Source: Paraglaciecola sp. 20A4
Lineage (GTDB): Bacteria > Pseudomonadota > Gammaproteobacteria > Enterobacterales > Alteromonadaceae
Length of the DNA stretch: 64,000 nucleotides
Assembly (NCBI RefSeq): GCF_011378905.1
Contig: NZ_WTPY01000025.1
Coordinates: 1-64,000 of the forward strand
Direction: 5' to 3'
Within the stretch, counting starts at the first letter, position 1. Each line of letters opens with the position of its first letter. Under the pieces are notes generated by a model, which was not told where the DNA came from, searched no databases, and worked only from the letters and a program-made list of their open reading frames with translations. A program made the position numbers and the translations under genes. Of the stretch, positions 18,512 to 26,250 are shown in pieces.

Positions 18512-20550
18512 GCTGGCAAATAGCACAGTTAGGCGCATATACGGTATCTTCGCCCGCTAATATGTCGTTAGTTCAATGCACTATATTAGGCTCGATGTTA
18601 CTGGCTGCATGGTTATTGGGTAATCTATTTATTTATCGTCGTTTGTCTAAATCTACGTTTTATGTTTCATGCTTACTATTAAGCCTAAATACCTTAGCAT
18701 TTATAGCATTTTTGGGTACCGTGTTAGATATCCACTATGTCAGTGCACAAACTAATCAAGCCATATTCATCACGCCTGGCGTAAGCCAAGATAAGCTAAA
18801 CACAGTGGTCGATGATAAATCATCTAACAACAAGCTGTTTACGTTAGAGCGCAATTTGGATGTGGCCAATGCGACCTATTTATCATCCCCATCTCTACTT
18901 GTTAAAACCATGCCTAATGCTAATAAAATAATGGTTTTGGGTGATGGATTAAGCCCATATCAATGGCAATCACTATTCGCTAGTCAACCTAGATGGGGCA
19001 ACATTCACACTAGCAGTATCGCCGTAGCATTCACGCCTGGAAATAAAACGGTGGGTTTAGTCGATATGAGTTGGAAAAAACAACTCACCCTTGGTGAAAC
19101 CCTTACTATCAGTGGCGCTATACAAACCCCTAACACGCGAGTTGTTGCCGACAATAACGATGTTATGAAATATTCATTACAATTACTCTCACCAAGCGGT
19201 GACGTGCAACAAGAACTGATGCTAGAAGCCGGACAAGTATTTAATCTAAATACCCAACCTAGAACGGCTGGCCAATGGCTCTATAAATTACAGTTAATAG
19301 AACGAGGTAACGAGCAAAACATACTCGAGCTGAGCGACATAGCGGTATTTGTTGAAAAGCCATCTGGGCTGCGTTTGGCCATTTGGCAATCGTCACCCTC
19401 TTTTGAAACCAAACATCTTAAAGACTGGGTCGGCGCTGCGGGTAGTCAGGTGACAGTTGTTACACAAGTTAGTCAAGATGCCTATCTACGACAAACGTAC
19501 AATCAACCCGAAACGGCCGCTGATGATCACTCTGGCGAAGGTTTTTATAATAAGCAAGCGCTTGATAAAACAGATATTTTATTAATCGATGGGCGCGGGT
19601 TCATTCGCCTTTCAGCAGATGAATTGACACGACTACAAAAAGCGGTACAAGACGGATTAGGTTTGCTTATTTTTGCCGATAATGACTTAGCCAGTAGCAA
19701 TCTAAACACAGATCCCCCCAAGGAAAACAGCCTTAGGATCCCTACTATACAAACAGACGAGCAAGCCGCAGATGAGCTAGCTATTGATTACGCCGATGAA
19801 TACATAGTGCCAAACAATAACGCAAATAGCAGTCAATTATTAAGCGTATCTGCCCTAAGGTTTAACGATGAAAAAGGCGATATTTTACTTAAAGCGATCA
19901 ATCAACGTACTTTAGTTAAGCGTATCAAAAACGGATTAGGGCAAGTGGCGCTTACCTTGTTACCGCGCACGTATGTATGGAAACTTAATGAAACTCAGGA
20001 GGATTACACGTACTTATGGCACTACTTATTCAAAAAAATTGCGCGTAATACCCAGCAGAATAAGTGGCAAAACGAGCAGCAAAATCAACTAACGTTAGTG
20101 CATACCCTCGTAAATGCGTGTTTGATTTCGCACAACGATATATTTGACCTTGTCGAGCCCCATGCGCTTATCGAGCGCGTTAACAACCAAACCCTTATTC
20201 AGCGGTCGTTATTTTTAAATCAACGTCCAGAACAGCCGGCTTGGTGGTGCGCTCACTATTGGCCTGAATCCTCTGGCTGGCATCGTATCTATACTGCTAA
20301 AACCCATGCTGCCGAACAAGCTAAAAAACAACTAACGTCATCAGTTACAGAGCAATACCGCTATGTCTATCCAAGTGATGCCTGGCCTAGCTGGCAGCAA
20401 TCAATTAAACATTTAGCTAGTACAGAAGTGGCCGCATCAGCATCTGATATCACCGTGAATACTGATTATAGTCCGTTACATAAAGGTTGGTTTTATGGCT
20501 TGTTATTACTGCTACTGACCCTGTTATGGATAGCCCGCCGCTTGCTCTAA
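18508..20550 (+). CDS. Large membrane-anchored protein with amidotransferase-like domain
   Basis: 680 aa, last gene of the MoxR block and overlapping its predecessor by 4 nt (ATGA). Two N-terminal helices (about residues 22-75) and a C-terminal helix (GWFYGLLLLLLTLLWIARRLL) enclose a large, probably periplasmic domain. A central segment (KTDILLIDGRGFIRLSADE and LGLLIFADNDL) has the look of a class I glutamine-amidotransferase-like Rossmann fold. I do not recognise a named family with confidence. Conserved position after MoxR, DUF58 and BatA genes suggests it is a structural part of the same complex. Confidence 0.7.
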   Translation: MSWQIAQLGAYTVSSPANMSLVQCTILGSMLLAAWLLGNLFIYRRLSKSTFYVSCLLLSLNTLAFIAFLGTVLDIHYVSAQTNQAIFITPGVSQDKLNTVVDDKSSNNKLFTLERNLDVANATYLSSPSLLVKTMPNANKIMVLGDGLSPYQWQSLFASQPRWGNIHTSSIAVAFTPGNKTVGLVDMSWKKQLTLGETLTISGAIQTPNTRVVADNNDVMKYSLQLLSPSGDVQQELMLEAGQVFNLNTQPRTAGQWLYKLQLIERGNEQNILELSDIAVFVEKPSGLRLAIWQSSPSFETKHLKDWVGAAGSQVTVVTQVSQDAYLRQTYNQPETAADDHSGEGFYNKQALDKTDILLIDGRGFIRLSADELTRLQKAVQDGLGLLIFADNDLASSNLNTDPPKENSLRIPTIQTDEQAADELAIDYADEYIVPNNNANSSQLLSVSALRFNDEKGDILLKAINQRTLVKRIKNGLGQVALTLLPRTYVWKLNETQEDYTYLWHYLFKKIARNTQQNKWQNEQQNQLTLVHTLVNACLISHNDIFDLVEPHALIERVNNQTLIQRSLFLNQRPEQPAWWCAHYWPESSGWHRIYTAKTHAAEQAKKQLTSSVTEQYRYVYPSDAWPSWQQSIKHLASTEVAASASDITVNTDYSPLHKGWFYGLLLLLLTLLWIARRLL

Positions 20551-20565
20551 AATTCAGAGCAAGCG
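20539..20565 (+). terminator. Hairpin at the end of the MoxR cluster
   Basis: Perfect 10-bp stem CGCTTGCTCT / AGAGCAAGCG with a 7-nt A-rich loop, overlapping the last codons of the upstream gene. No clear T-run follows on either side. It lies between convergent transcription units and may mark the mRNA end. Confidence 0.45.
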
Positions 20566-20611
20566 CACGATATATAGGTGGTAGTAAAGCGATCGTTATA
20601 AAACGGTTATT

Positions 20612-21220
20612 TTATAATGCAAAATAGGTTTTAATTCCTTCAAGAATACTGGCGGTTGCAACAGAAGCTAATATTAACCCCATTACCCGACTAACAATAT
20701 TAGCCCCACCATTACCGATAACTTTATGAATTGGCCCTGCCGTTAATAGCAAAATAAGCGTAATCAACAGCACTGACAACATAATACCCGTTGTTGTGGC
20801 CTGTTCAGCTACAGTATACCGGGCATTTTCAGTTAGCATAACGGCAGCGAGCATCGCACCTGGACTAGCGATAGACGGCACTGCTAACGGGAAAATAGCT
20901 GTTTCAGTGACCGACTTAGCCATGCGTAACTCGCTTTTAGCTTTACCCTCACCAAAGATCATCGTTAACGCGAAAAGAAACAACACAATACCACCTGCTA
21001 TTTCAAAGGCAGAAAGTGGTATTCCCATGGCTGACAGCACATACTCACCGGCCACAATGAAAAACAGCAGTATACCGGCAGCGGCACAAATAGCTTTGTA
21101 GGCGATATGGCGCTTGGCTTTGGCATCAAAGTCTGTGGTAGTCGCAATAAAAACAGGTACGCTACCGATAGGGTCAATGACGGCAAAGAAAAAAATAAAA
21201 ATCGGTATTAATTCGCTCAT
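20612..21220 (-). CDS. marC: MarC-family integral membrane protein
   Basis: 202 aa with six predicted membrane helices, the family's usual size. The N-terminal FFFAVIDPIGSVPVF motif and the central PLAVPSIASPGAML segment are characteristic of the MarC/UPF0056 family. Despite its name the family has no proven part in antibiotic resistance, and an amino-acid transport role is only proposed. A monocistronic unit on the minus strand, facing the MoxR cluster. Confidence 0.9.
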   Translation of the reverse strand: MSELIPIFIFFFAVIDPIGSVPVFIATTTDFDAKAKRHIAYKAICAAAGILLFFIVAGEYVLSAMGIPLSAFEIAGGIVLFLFALTMIFGEGKAKSELRMAKSVTETAIFPLAVPSIASPGAMLAAVMLTENARYTVAEQATTTGIMLSVLLITLILLLTAGPIHKVIGNGGANIVSRVMGLILASVATASILEGIKTYFAL

Positions 21221-21495
21221 ATGGCTCCTACGGAAGAAAAGTCACGGAGTAAGGTAATAAATACTACCCTAACAAGAGTGGGGGTGTTACTTAAATAATG
21301 TGTTGAGAATTGATACTCCTTAGTAAATAAAATAACGACAAGGTAAAATGATTTAACACCGTTTAGGCGCAGAATATAGCATATGTGGGGCTATTTAGTC
21401 GATAATAAAAATGTTATCTAATGTATCTAGTAGTCGTGAAATAGGTAGGATAAGCGATTAAAATACGGCATCGTCGCTTAAGTGCAGGGTGTATA

Positions 21496-21963
21496 TCACT
21501 GACAAATATCAACGAATTTGGCATTTAACACAGAGGCTAAATCATCTGGTATGAGTGCGATTTCTAATCCTCGCTTACCCGCACTGACGTAAAAGGTCTG
21601 CAGTTGACATGCGGAACTATCAATAATTGTCATTAAGGGTTTCTTTTGTCCTAAAGGGCTTACGCCCCCTAACACATAACCGGTCACTCGCTCGACTTCT
21701 ACTTTGTCAGCCATTTGAGCTTTTTTTGCTCCCGCAGCTTTAGCCAATAGCTTCATACTCAGCTTATGCTCTACGGGCAATACCGCCACGCACAAGGCTT
21801 GCGAATCGAGCTTTACGACAAGTGTTTTAAACACAACATTGGCAGCAAGATTTAATTTCTGAGCTGCTTCTAGACCAAATGATTCGACATTCGCATCATG
21901 TGTATACTGCAGTACCTCGTGAGCAATTTTATGCTTAAGCAGTAAGTTAATAGCAGGTGTCAT
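21496..21963 (-). CDS. ybaK: Cys-tRNA(Pro)/Cys-tRNA(Cys) deacylase YbaK
   Basis: 155 aa single-domain trans-editing enzyme of the YbaK/EbsC family that hydrolyses Cys mischarged on tRNA-Pro. Features are VVFKTLVVKLD with the conserved Lys of the active site, AVLPVEHKLS, and the GYVLGGVSPLG glycine-rich loop. It acts alone in the cytoplasm with prolyl-tRNA synthetase. It lies 35 nt beyond the ubiH stop on the same strand and might be read through from that operon. Confidence 0.95.
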   Translation of the reverse strand: MTPAINLLLKHKIAHEVLQYTHDANVESFGLEAAQKLNLAANVVFKTLVVKLDSQALCVAVLPVEHKLSMKLLAKAAGAKKAQMADKVEVERVTGYVLGGVSPLGQKKPLMTIIDSSACQLQTFYVSAGKRGLEIALIPDDLASVLNAKFVDICQ

Positions 21964-21998
21964 ATTACCTTTCCTTGTATTTGCCGAGTAATCCCAGT

Positions 21999-23210
21999 TT
22001 ATTGCTTATTCATCGCTAAAGCAGGAAGCTCGCCACGTAAACCAATCGCGTGACGCACAATATTTTGTTTCGCCTTGGGTAAGTTATTCATTGCCGATAA
22101 GCCGATATCTCGAACGAGCTTTTGCAAGGGGTTAGCGCCGTCAAATAAGCGCTTAAACGATTCCATTGTGGCAATCATTTTTACAGCTTCCGTTTTACGC
22201 CAGCGCTCATAAGGACGTAAGTTTTTAGCTAGACCTATGTCTTTACCCTGCTGTGAAATTTTAATAATTTGCTCAGCCAAAGCCACTGCATCCATAATAC
22301 CAAGGTTTGCGCCTTGGCCTGCTAGTGGATGAATAGTATGTGCAGCATCACCAACCAGAGCGACTCGATCCGTCACCCACTGCCTAGCGTAGCGCATTTT
22401 AAGCGGGAAGCTCTGACGCTCGCTAACAACTTCACATATGCCCAATCGCATATCAAATGTTGCCATTAGTGCTTTAGCAAAGGCTTCGTTATCTAAGCTC
22501 ATCAACTGCTTAGCCATTGGTTCTTGCTGAGACCAAACGATGGAACAATGATGCTCATCCCACAAGGGTAAAAACGCAAGAGGTCCATGAGCCGTAAACA
22601 CTTGACGTGCGGTATTTTCATGAGGGAACTGAGTTTTGATAGTTGCAACAATCGAGTGATGCTCGTAGTCCCAAAATGTGAGGGGTAGATTAGCGTTTTG
22701 ACGTACCATCGAATTGGCGCCGTCTGCTCCTACTACAAGGCGCGCACTGAGCATAGTGTCATCATCTAACGTAAGGAAGCTCTCTTGCTGGCCAAACACC
22801 ATCTTGCTGACTTTGTTAGGCGCAATAAGGGTAATGTTGGCACTTTGCTGGGCGCGTAACCATAATGCACGACATAAATTCTGATTTTCGACTACATGAC
22901 CTAAATAGGGCTGGCGAACATCGTCATGAGAAAAGCCTATAGCGGCAAAACTGTCTTGGTCCCATACTGACATATGTTGATAAGCACATAAACGAGCTTG
23001 ATCAATAAGTTGCCACACACCTAATTTTTGCATAACCGTTTGCGTAGCAAGGGTGAAGGTACTTACGCGCAACTGGGGCGTAACACCCAATGGCTTATCA
23101 CCGACTTGAGCGTCAATAACCGCAACAGTAAGTTCACTGGTAGCTAACGTTAGGGCTACGGTTAAACCGACAACACCACCACCGATGACAACCACATCAT
23201 AACTTTGCAT
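21999..23210 (-). CDS. ubiH: UbiH/UbiF/VisC-family ubiquinone biosynthesis hydroxylase
   Basis: Flavin-dependent monooxygenase of about 403 aa that hydroxylates a ubiquinone precursor ring. The FAD-binding GGGVVGLTVALTLA motif is near the N-terminus, the DG motif GADGANS lies in the middle, and the GDAAHTIHPLAGQGANLG motif follows. The position after pepP and ygfB fits ubiH (2-octaprenyl-6-methoxyphenol hydroxylase), but the protein could also serve as UbiI. No visC/ubiI follows, unlike E. coli. ATG at 23208-23210 is preferred over an adjacent upstream TTG. Confidence 0.88.
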   Translation of the reverse strand: MQSYDVVVIGGGVVGLTVALTLATSELTVAVIDAQVGDKPLGVTPQLRVSTFTLATQTVMQKLGVWQLIDQARLCAYQHMSVWDQDSFAAIGFSHDDVRQPYLGHVVENQNLCRALWLRAQQSANITLIAPNKVSKMVFGQQESFLTLDDDTMLSARLVVGADGANSMVRQNANLPLTFWDYEHHSIVATIKTQFPHENTARQVFTAHGPLAFLPLWDEHHCSIVWSQQEPMAKQLMSLDNEAFAKALMATFDMRLGICEVVSERQSFPLKMRYARQWVTDRVALVGDAAHTIHPLAGQGANLGIMDAVALAEQIIKISQQGKDIGLAKNLRPYERWRKTEAVKMIATMESFKRLFDGANPLQKLVRDIGLSAMNNLPKAKQNIVRHAIGLRGELPALAMNKQ

Positions 23211-23251
23211 CAATTGCTGTCCTATTTAGGGTTTCGTTTCATTGCGTACAC

Positions 23252-24586
23252 TTACGACTCGAGATTGCTTTGCTTCATGAGCGCTTCTATTTGCTCAATT
23301 TCTTTTGGTACACCGAGGGTCAGCACTTCGTGCCCTTCTGCAGTCACTAGCAGGTTATCTTCTATTCGAATACCGATACCTCGCCACCGTTTTGCGACTG
23401 GCGCATCATGGGCGATATAAATACCGGGCTCTATAGTTAATACCATACCTGGCGCTAATGGCCGATCTCGCCCGTCAATTTTGTAATTACCCACGTCGTG
23501 CACATCAAGCCCTAACCAGTGGCTTACGCCATGCATAAAAAAGGCTTTATAGTGCTGATGTTCGATATTCTCTGCAACACTGCCTTGAAGCAACCCTAAT
23601 TCGAGTAACCCAGTAGTTATTACCTCAATCACCACTCGGTTTGCTTTAGACAGAGAACTATTAGGCTCGATGCAATCAAAGGCAGCTTTTTGTGCATCAA
23701 GTACTAACTGATACAATTCACGTTGCTCAGCTGAAAATGCGCCTGATACAGGAAAAGTACGGCTGATATCAGCCGCATAGCCTTGTAATTCGCATCCGGC
23801 ATCAATTAATACAAGATCGCCCGCTTTTAGTTCATCGGAGTTTTCGGTGTAGTGCAAAATACAGGCGTTATCACCACAGCCAACAATAGTACTATAAGCA
23901 GGATGCTTTGCGCCTTGCATGGCAAACTCATGATGTAACACGGCCTCTAATTGATATTCAAATCGCCCAGCCTGAGAAAACTGCATAGCTTTTATATGAG
24001 CTTGAGCGCTTATTTCAGCTGCCCTGCGCATAATATTGACTTCATAAGTAGACTTAAACAAACGCATTTCATCTAGTATCACACGGCTGTCGACCAGGCT
24101 TGCAGGGGCTCTTTGGCTCTGCTTAGGTGCGCTGCGAAGCTGCGCTAAACAATCTAATATCCGTTCTTCGCTCTCGGGATATTCATGCAGGGCAAAATAG
24201 AGTTGATCATGACCATCGATTAATTCAAACAATCTTTCGTCTAAGTCTTCAATATCAAAGACAATATCAAAGCCAAACTGACGTTTCGCCACACGAGGAC
24301 CAATACGACGTCCTTGCCACATCTCAACACTCGGGTCTTTGCCCTGACAAAACAATACGCACAAGCCTGAGCGATATTCAGCAGAATTAGATAAAATTAA
24401 CCATGCGTCGGGTTCGGGAAAGCCACAGAGATAATGAAAATAACTGTCTTGGCGAAAGGAGAATTCTGTGTCTCTACTGCGCGTCAATAACGTTGCACTT
24501 GGCACAATACAAATACTGTTGCTTTGCATTTTGCTCAGCAACTGTCGGCGCCGCTCAATGAATTCGTTTTTATTAAAATTTAGCAT
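23252..24586 (-). CDS. pepP: Xaa-Pro aminopeptidase P
   Basis: Cytoplasmic dimanganese M24B peptidase removing an N-terminal residue before proline. At 444 aa it matches PepP. An N-terminal AMP_N domain (RRRQLLSKM, REPDAW-type segment) precedes the catalytic domain. Metal ligands are visible in LIDAGCELQGYAADISRTF (two Asp), HGVSHWLGLDVHD (His), TIEPGIYI (Glu) and IRIEDNLLV (Glu). Lies between ygfB (13 nt) and ubiH (41 nt) on one strand, the conserved gammaproteobacterial operon order. Paralogous in fold to the exported M24 gene at 5.4 kb. Confidence 0.96.
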   Translation of the reverse strand: MLNFNKNEFIERRRQLLSKMQSNSICIVPSATLLTRSRDTEFSFRQDSYFHYLCGFPEPDAWLILSNSAEYRSGLCVLFCQGKDPSVEMWQGRRIGPRVAKRQFGFDIVFDIEDLDERLFELIDGHDQLYFALHEYPESEERILDCLAQLRSAPKQSQRAPASLVDSRVILDEMRLFKSTYEVNIMRRAAEISAQAHIKAMQFSQAGRFEYQLEAVLHHEFAMQGAKHPAYSTIVGCGDNACILHYTENSDELKAGDLVLIDAGCELQGYAADISRTFPVSGAFSAEQRELYQLVLDAQKAAFDCIEPNSSLSKANRVVIEVITTGLLELGLLQGSVAENIEHQHYKAFFMHGVSHWLGLDVHDVGNYKIDGRDRPLAPGMVLTIEPGIYIAHDAPVAKRWRGIGIRIEDNLLVTAEGHEVLTLGVPKEIEQIEALMKQSNLES

Positions 24587-24599
24587 GCCAATAAGTTAC

Positions 24600-25169
24600 T
24601 TAATGAACCGTTTTGGGCTGGCTTTGTTGCTCTTCAGGCGATTTGCCTAATTCGTTGAAACACAGCATCGCACTCACACGCACATATTCAACCACTTCGA
24701 ATAATGCCTGCTCAAACTCCTCTCCTTCGGCCATTTGTTCATCCATACGCGCAATGTCAGCAAAATCTTCGAGGGCTTCTTTTACATCATCAGAGCAATT
24801 CGTCAGATCGTCTTGATGTAAACCAAAACCAAGCATAAATCCTTGGACCCATTCGAGTAGGGCTTGCCCACGTTCATTAATAGGTGCGGCATCATCTGGC
24901 AAACACAGAGCGAACGAGAAATCGCTTTCAAGCAGCTGCTGACAAGTTTCGTTATATAACTCAGTCAACAACTCCACAATTTCTTTTGTTAGGGGCTCAC
25001 TTTGATTAACAAAATCTGCCACCGCGTCAACCCAATCTTGCGATTCTAGAGGCATTCCTCCCCCCAACATGCCGCAAAACAGTCCTTGAATTTCAGCTGC
25101 ACTAGCTAAAATATTATCGCGCTGCAGTGCGGCCGTTATCTGTTCGTAATTTTGTTGTTGAGTATTCAA
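24600..25169 (-). CDS. ygfB: UPF0149 family protein YgfB
   Basis: 189 aa acidic, all-helical protein of the UPF0149/YecA-like family. It has the glycine-rich FCGMLGGGMPLESQDW segment, the FMLGFG motif, and an acidic helix DDVKEALEDFADIARMDE. First gene of the ygfB-pepP-ubiH unit. In pseudomonads YgfB modulates AmpG/AmpD-linked beta-lactam regulation; here no function can be assigned from sequence. The usual divergent partner zapA is not present upstream. Confidence 0.9.
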   Translation of the reverse strand: MNTQQQNYEQITAALQRDNILASAAEIQGLFCGMLGGGMPLESQDWVDAVADFVNQSEPLTKEIVELLTELYNETCQQLLESDFSFALCLPDDAAPINERGQALLEWVQGFMLGFGLHQDDLTNCSDDVKEALEDFADIARMDEQMAEGEEFEQALFEVVEYVRVSAMLCFNELGKSPEEQQSQPKTVH

Positions 25170-25264
25170 AGCAGTATCCCGTATTGTTAATGCTTAATTC
25201 TATCACTATGGTTAAATTAGGTCATGCCCAGCACATGAGTAATTTGCCAGTATGTAAAATGAAA

Positions 25265-25295
25265 TTGGAACATTGCCCCCAGAACATACTATAAT
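25265..25295 (+). promoter_or_regulatory. Possible upstream promoter of the 6S RNA region
   Basis: A perfect TATAAT (25290-25295) with a poor -35 TTGGAA (25265-25270) at 19 nt spacing. It would start a transcript about 80 nt before the mature 6S 5' end, as a longer precursor promoter does in E. coli. A second -10-like TACTAT lies at 25375-25380. Weak call. Confidence 0.35.
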
Positions 25296-25378
25296 GGCGC
25301 CGAATTCGCGGTTGGGACTATGCAAGCATAAGAACAACCGGTTTTCGTACAAAACATGTGCAACATTGTGCATGTACT

Positions 25379-25562
25379 ATGTCTCCTGGAATGTTTGCCA
25401 GTTCAGTAATGTCCCTGGCCGATGCTTTTTACCTAGGAAGTTGATTCCATCGCTATTGCGCAAGCTCGGCTCGTATCGAGACGCCTACGGCAATGATGAT
25501 ACTTCCGCCCTGAACTTTCGGTTCACGGGCGTACACCGAACAGCGGCATTTCGGGAGACACC
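25379..25562 (+). ncRNA. ssrS: 6S RNA
   Basis: The stretch aligns by eye with E. coli 6S RNA. The closing stem pairs TGTCTCC (25380-25386) with GGAGACA (25554-25560). The 5' arm includes TGTCCCTGGCCGATG, the 3' arm has the GCTCGG...CGAG hairpin, a CGCCCTGAAC/GTTCACGGGCG hairpin at 25506-25531, and a final CGGCATTTCGGGAG. The long partly open duplex mimics an open promoter and binds sigma-70 RNA polymerase in stationary phase. It sits downstream of divergent ygfB, its usual place, but is separated from its usual partner ygfA by three inserted genes. Confidence 0.9.
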
Positions 25563-25570
25563 AATCTTAC

Positions 25571-25652
25571 ATATACCCAAGTGACTTCGAAATAACGGAT
25601 TAAGGGTTGCTTGTGCGGCCAAACACGACTGTTAGAAGTTATTTGGGTATAT
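25571..25652 (+). repeat. Large inverted repeat with 18-nt arms
   Basis: Arms ATATACCCAAGTGACTTC (25571-25588) and GAAGTTATTTGGGTATAT (25635-25652) pair throughout, with two G-U pairs, around a 46-nt interior. The arm sequence resembles the ATACCCAAG-TACTTC palindromic repeats I recall as dispersed in Vibrio, Shewanella and Pseudoalteromonas genomes. It begins about 9 nt after the 6S RNA end. No second copy was found in this window. Confidence 0.65.
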
Positions 25653-25655
25653 GAT

Positions 25656-25682
25656 AACAATGAAATTTTTATTTTCATTGTT
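25656..25682 (+). terminator. AT-rich hairpin, possible 6S RNA terminator
   Basis: Perfect 10-bp stem AACAATGAAA / TTTCATTGTT with a 7-nt T-rich loop, four bases past the preceding inverted repeat. It lacks GC pairs, so termination strength is doubtful. Confidence 0.35.
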
Positions 25683-25745
25683 CTACTGCATTTTTACTTC
25701 AAGGATGAAAAATATGCACTTCAAGCACATTTACAAGTGGCCTAA

Positions 25746-26156
25746 ATGAATCAAGAAGCAATAATACGCCAACGCGGCGCCATTATCGTAGATGCGCTTA
25801 ATGACGTGGTGAAATGGAAATACGATGACTTCAATCGCGCATTATTGGCTGAGTTTTCAGCTGATAAAGCTCAGCAGGTCAATGCGATTGTGCTCCAACA
25901 TTTTCCTGTCGAATGGGACGTGACTAACGTCAAGCAAGCTCCGAATTTAATGAAACACTTAGCCGGTAAATACGCCCGTTTAAGCAAAAAACAGAAACTA
26001 TATTATCCTCAGCAAGATGAGCGCCCTGACGTTATGCTTGCTTGGTGGCCTTGGGGGCACGGGGCAACCGTCTCGATCAGATTATTTATAGTCAACCAAG
26101 AACCATTTGTTTCAAAAAAATCTCTACTGAAACGAATTTTCCCTTTTTTGAATTGA
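25746..26156 (+). CDS. Hypothetical protein
   Basis: 136 aa, soluble, no signal peptide or membrane helix, and no motif I recognise. The N-terminal half is helical-looking with an Ala/Asp-rich stretch; the C-terminal half carries an aromatic patch (LAWWPWGHGATVSIRLF) and a basic tail. It lies after the 6S RNA and before the ribokinase gene with a 94-nt gap, so operon membership is uncertain. Codon use looks like its neighbours, which supports a real gene. Confidence 0.6.
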   Translation: MNQEAIIRQRGAIIVDALNDVVKWKYDDFNRALLAEFSADKAQQVNAIVLQHFPVEWDVTNVKQAPNLMKHLAGKYARLSKKQKLYYPQQDERPDVMLAWWPWGHGATVSIRLFIVNQEPFVSKKSLLKRIFPFLN

Positions 26157-26250
26157 AAAAGAGCTAAATCTTGTTACTTATATGGGACATATATATAGTT
26201 TCTCGGTTAGAATAATCCCAAAATGATATAAACTTTCGGAATTACTCTAT

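Noticed and set aside
25273-25584. Open reading frame of 103 codons over the 6S RNA region
   Set aside because: The nucleotide sequence matches the 6S RNA pairing pattern, and the frame has odd composition and no Shine-Dalgarno.
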